The notes under the pieces were generated by a model, which saw nothing but the letters and a program-made list of their open reading frames with translations, made no database searches and was not told the origin of the DNA. A stretch of DNA of 7,266 nt from Thermoproteota archaeon (GTDB lineage Archaea > Thermoproteota > EX4484-205 > JAAOZP01): assembly GCA_026414125.1 (NCBI GenBank), contig JAOAJQ010000062.1, forward strand, positions 1-7,266, written 5' to 3'. This document shows, piece after piece, positions 6,812-7,266 of the stretch. Numbering within the stretch: position 1 is the stretch's first letter; each line of letters begins with the position of its first letter. The position numbers and the translations under genes were made by a program.

Positions 6812-6911
6812 AACGATGGTCTACCGCCTATTTGGAGGACGAGCACCCAACTAGCGCGTGCTATGATAACTTCATAACCATCTTGTAGTTTACATGTGAA
6901 CCATCGTTTTT
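6811..6911 (+). ncRNA. Candidate structured RNA upstream of the DUF438 gene
   Basis: AACGATGGT (6812-6820) and ACCATCGTT (6900-6908) are an exact 9-bp inverted pair, extendable by a G-U pair, and the 3' arm runs directly into five Ts (6907-6911). Inside, CTAC (6821-6824) can pair with GTAG (6885-6888), enclosing small hairpins: CC-G-CC/GG-A-GG (6824-6838, sharing C6824 with the previous pair), AGCAC/GTGCT (6842-6846 with 6858-6862) and ATGA/TCAT (6863-6866 with 6872-6875). A terminal stem followed by a T run would fit a small RNA of about 100 nt. A weak TTTATG element lies at 6792-6797. No tRNA signature such as GGTTC-A-A is present. The individual stems are short and could be chance. Confidence 0.28.
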
Positions 6912-6915
6912 CGGG

Positions 6916-6930
6916 GAATGCTTAAAAGTA
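6916..6930 (+). promoter_or_regulatory. TATA box of the DUF438 gene
   Basis: CTTAAAAG (6921-6928), preceded by GGGGAATG, is centred about 26 nt before the ATG at 6951. Transcription would therefore start at or next to the start codon, giving a leaderless mRNA. An in-frame stop at 6945-6947 and the absence of a ribosome-binding site support this. Confidence 0.6.
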
Positions 6931-6942
6931 GTAAGGTTCTTT

Positions 6943-6958
6943 GTTGACACATGTCAAC
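6943..6958. promoter_or_regulatory. Palindrome covering the DUF438 start, possible operator
   Basis: GTTGACA (6943-6949) and TGTCAAC (6952-6958) form a perfect 7+7 bp inverted repeat with a 2-nt centre. It spans the predicted transcription start and the ATG. A dimeric repressor bound here would block initiation. The symmetry is seen directly; the role is inferred. Confidence 0.4.
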
Positions 6959-7266
6959 CAAAACCCGTGAGCGAGAAGAATTGGCCAAAGCAGTCAGGGA
7001 AATTCTGAAGGAGCTGCATCGCGGAGAGGATATTGAAGAGATTATCAGAAGATTTGGAAACATTCTTTCACAGGTTTCTCCAACAGAAATACCGTTAATA
7101 GAACAACAGCTTGTCAAAGAGGGGATACCTGTAGAAGAGATGCTGAAATTATGCGATTTACACGTGGCTCTTTTCAGAGAGTATCTTCAACCAAGGGAGC
7201 TTAAAGGAGTTCCTAATGGTCATCCTTTAGACGCACTCATAAAGGAGAATGACTGGATACTTAAGC
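6951..7266 (+). CDS. DUF438 domain protein, N-terminal part (cut by window end)
   Basis: The first 105 residues of a larger cytoplasmic protein. Residues about 14-80 match the DUF438 domain: EILKELHRGED (17-27), the SPTEIPLIEQQL-KEG stretch (43-58), and the hallmark LCDLH (67-71) followed by LFREYL. The sequence then continues NGHPLDALIKEN (89-100), the usual junction into a hemerythrin-like helical region. In this family a PAS domain often follows, so the whole protein may be about 400-500 residues and could sense oxygen, redox state or metal; that part lies outside the window and is inferred. ATG 6951 is the first possible start, since an in-frame TGA ends at 6947. The gene is divergent from valS, with a leaderless-type promoter and a palindrome over the start codon. 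Confidence 0.88.
   Translation, partial: MSTKTREREELAKAVREILKELHRGEDIEEIIRRFGNILSQVSPTEIPLIEQQLVKEGIPVEEMLKLCDLHVALFREYLQPRELKGVPNGHPLDALIKENDWILK

Noticed and set aside
6775..6888. A 37-codon plus-strand frame upstream of the DUF438 gene
   Set aside because: No ribosome-binding site and no recognisable motif. The length is within chance expectation, and it overlaps the inverted-repeat region.
6811..6909. A tRNA gene, because of the cloverleaf-like set of hairpins
   Set aside because: No T-loop consensus, no D-loop consensus, wrong arm lengths and no plausible anticodon arm.
6890..7117. A 75-codon minus-strand frame
   Set aside because: It lies almost wholly antisense to the well-supported DUF438 coding region; its Ser-rich composition is that of a shadow frame.
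1..7266. CRISPR array, insertion sequence, toxin-antitoxin or other defence locus
   Set aside because: No regularly spaced repeats, transposase motifs, terminal inverted repeats or known defence domains are present; the recognisable genes are mostly housekeeping.

Overview
The window reads as chromosomal DNA from a thermophilic archaeon, probably of the TACK/crenarchaeal-like kind. The signs are: an Nre-family DNA repair protein (an archaeal family), an archaeal-type valyl-tRNA synthetase, a DUF438 protein, Arg codons dominated by AGG/AGA, TATA-like boxes placed about 26 nt before start codons (leaderless or nearly leaderless genes), and strong GGAGGTGA ribosome-binding sites inside the operon. 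No genus can be named from the sequence alone.

Layout. Positions 1-52 hold the last codons of an unidentified plus-strand gene. It is followed at once by a tight plus-strand cluster: a small heat-shock protein (Hsp20, 65-457), an Nre-family DNA repair protein (461-1750) and cysteinyl-tRNA synthetase (cysS, 1769-3166), with gaps of 3 and 18 nt. A T-rich terminator-like tract follows cysS. Positions 3167-3405 form a non-coding-looking spacer with a TATA-like box placed to drive a predicted hairpin RNA. A plus-strand gene for a divergent xylose-isomerase-like TIM-barrel protein follows (3406-4161). Its stop codon overlaps the stop codon of the convergent minus-strand valS gene (4158-6563) in a shared CTAG. 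The 387-nt region 6564-6950 separates valS from a divergently transcribed DUF438 gene (6951 to beyond the window end). It carries the two promoters, several inverted repeats and a possible second structured RNA.

Function. Most of the window is housekeeping: two class I aminoacyl-tRNA synthetases (Cys, Val), a chaperone and a DNA repair factor. The less ordinary parts are the TIM-barrel protein, whose usual metal-binding positions look substituted, the structured spacer at 3208-3312, and the valS/DUF438 intergenic region with a perfect 7+7 palindrome on the DUF438 start codon. I see no CRISPR array, tRNA, rRNA, insertion sequence or defence locus.
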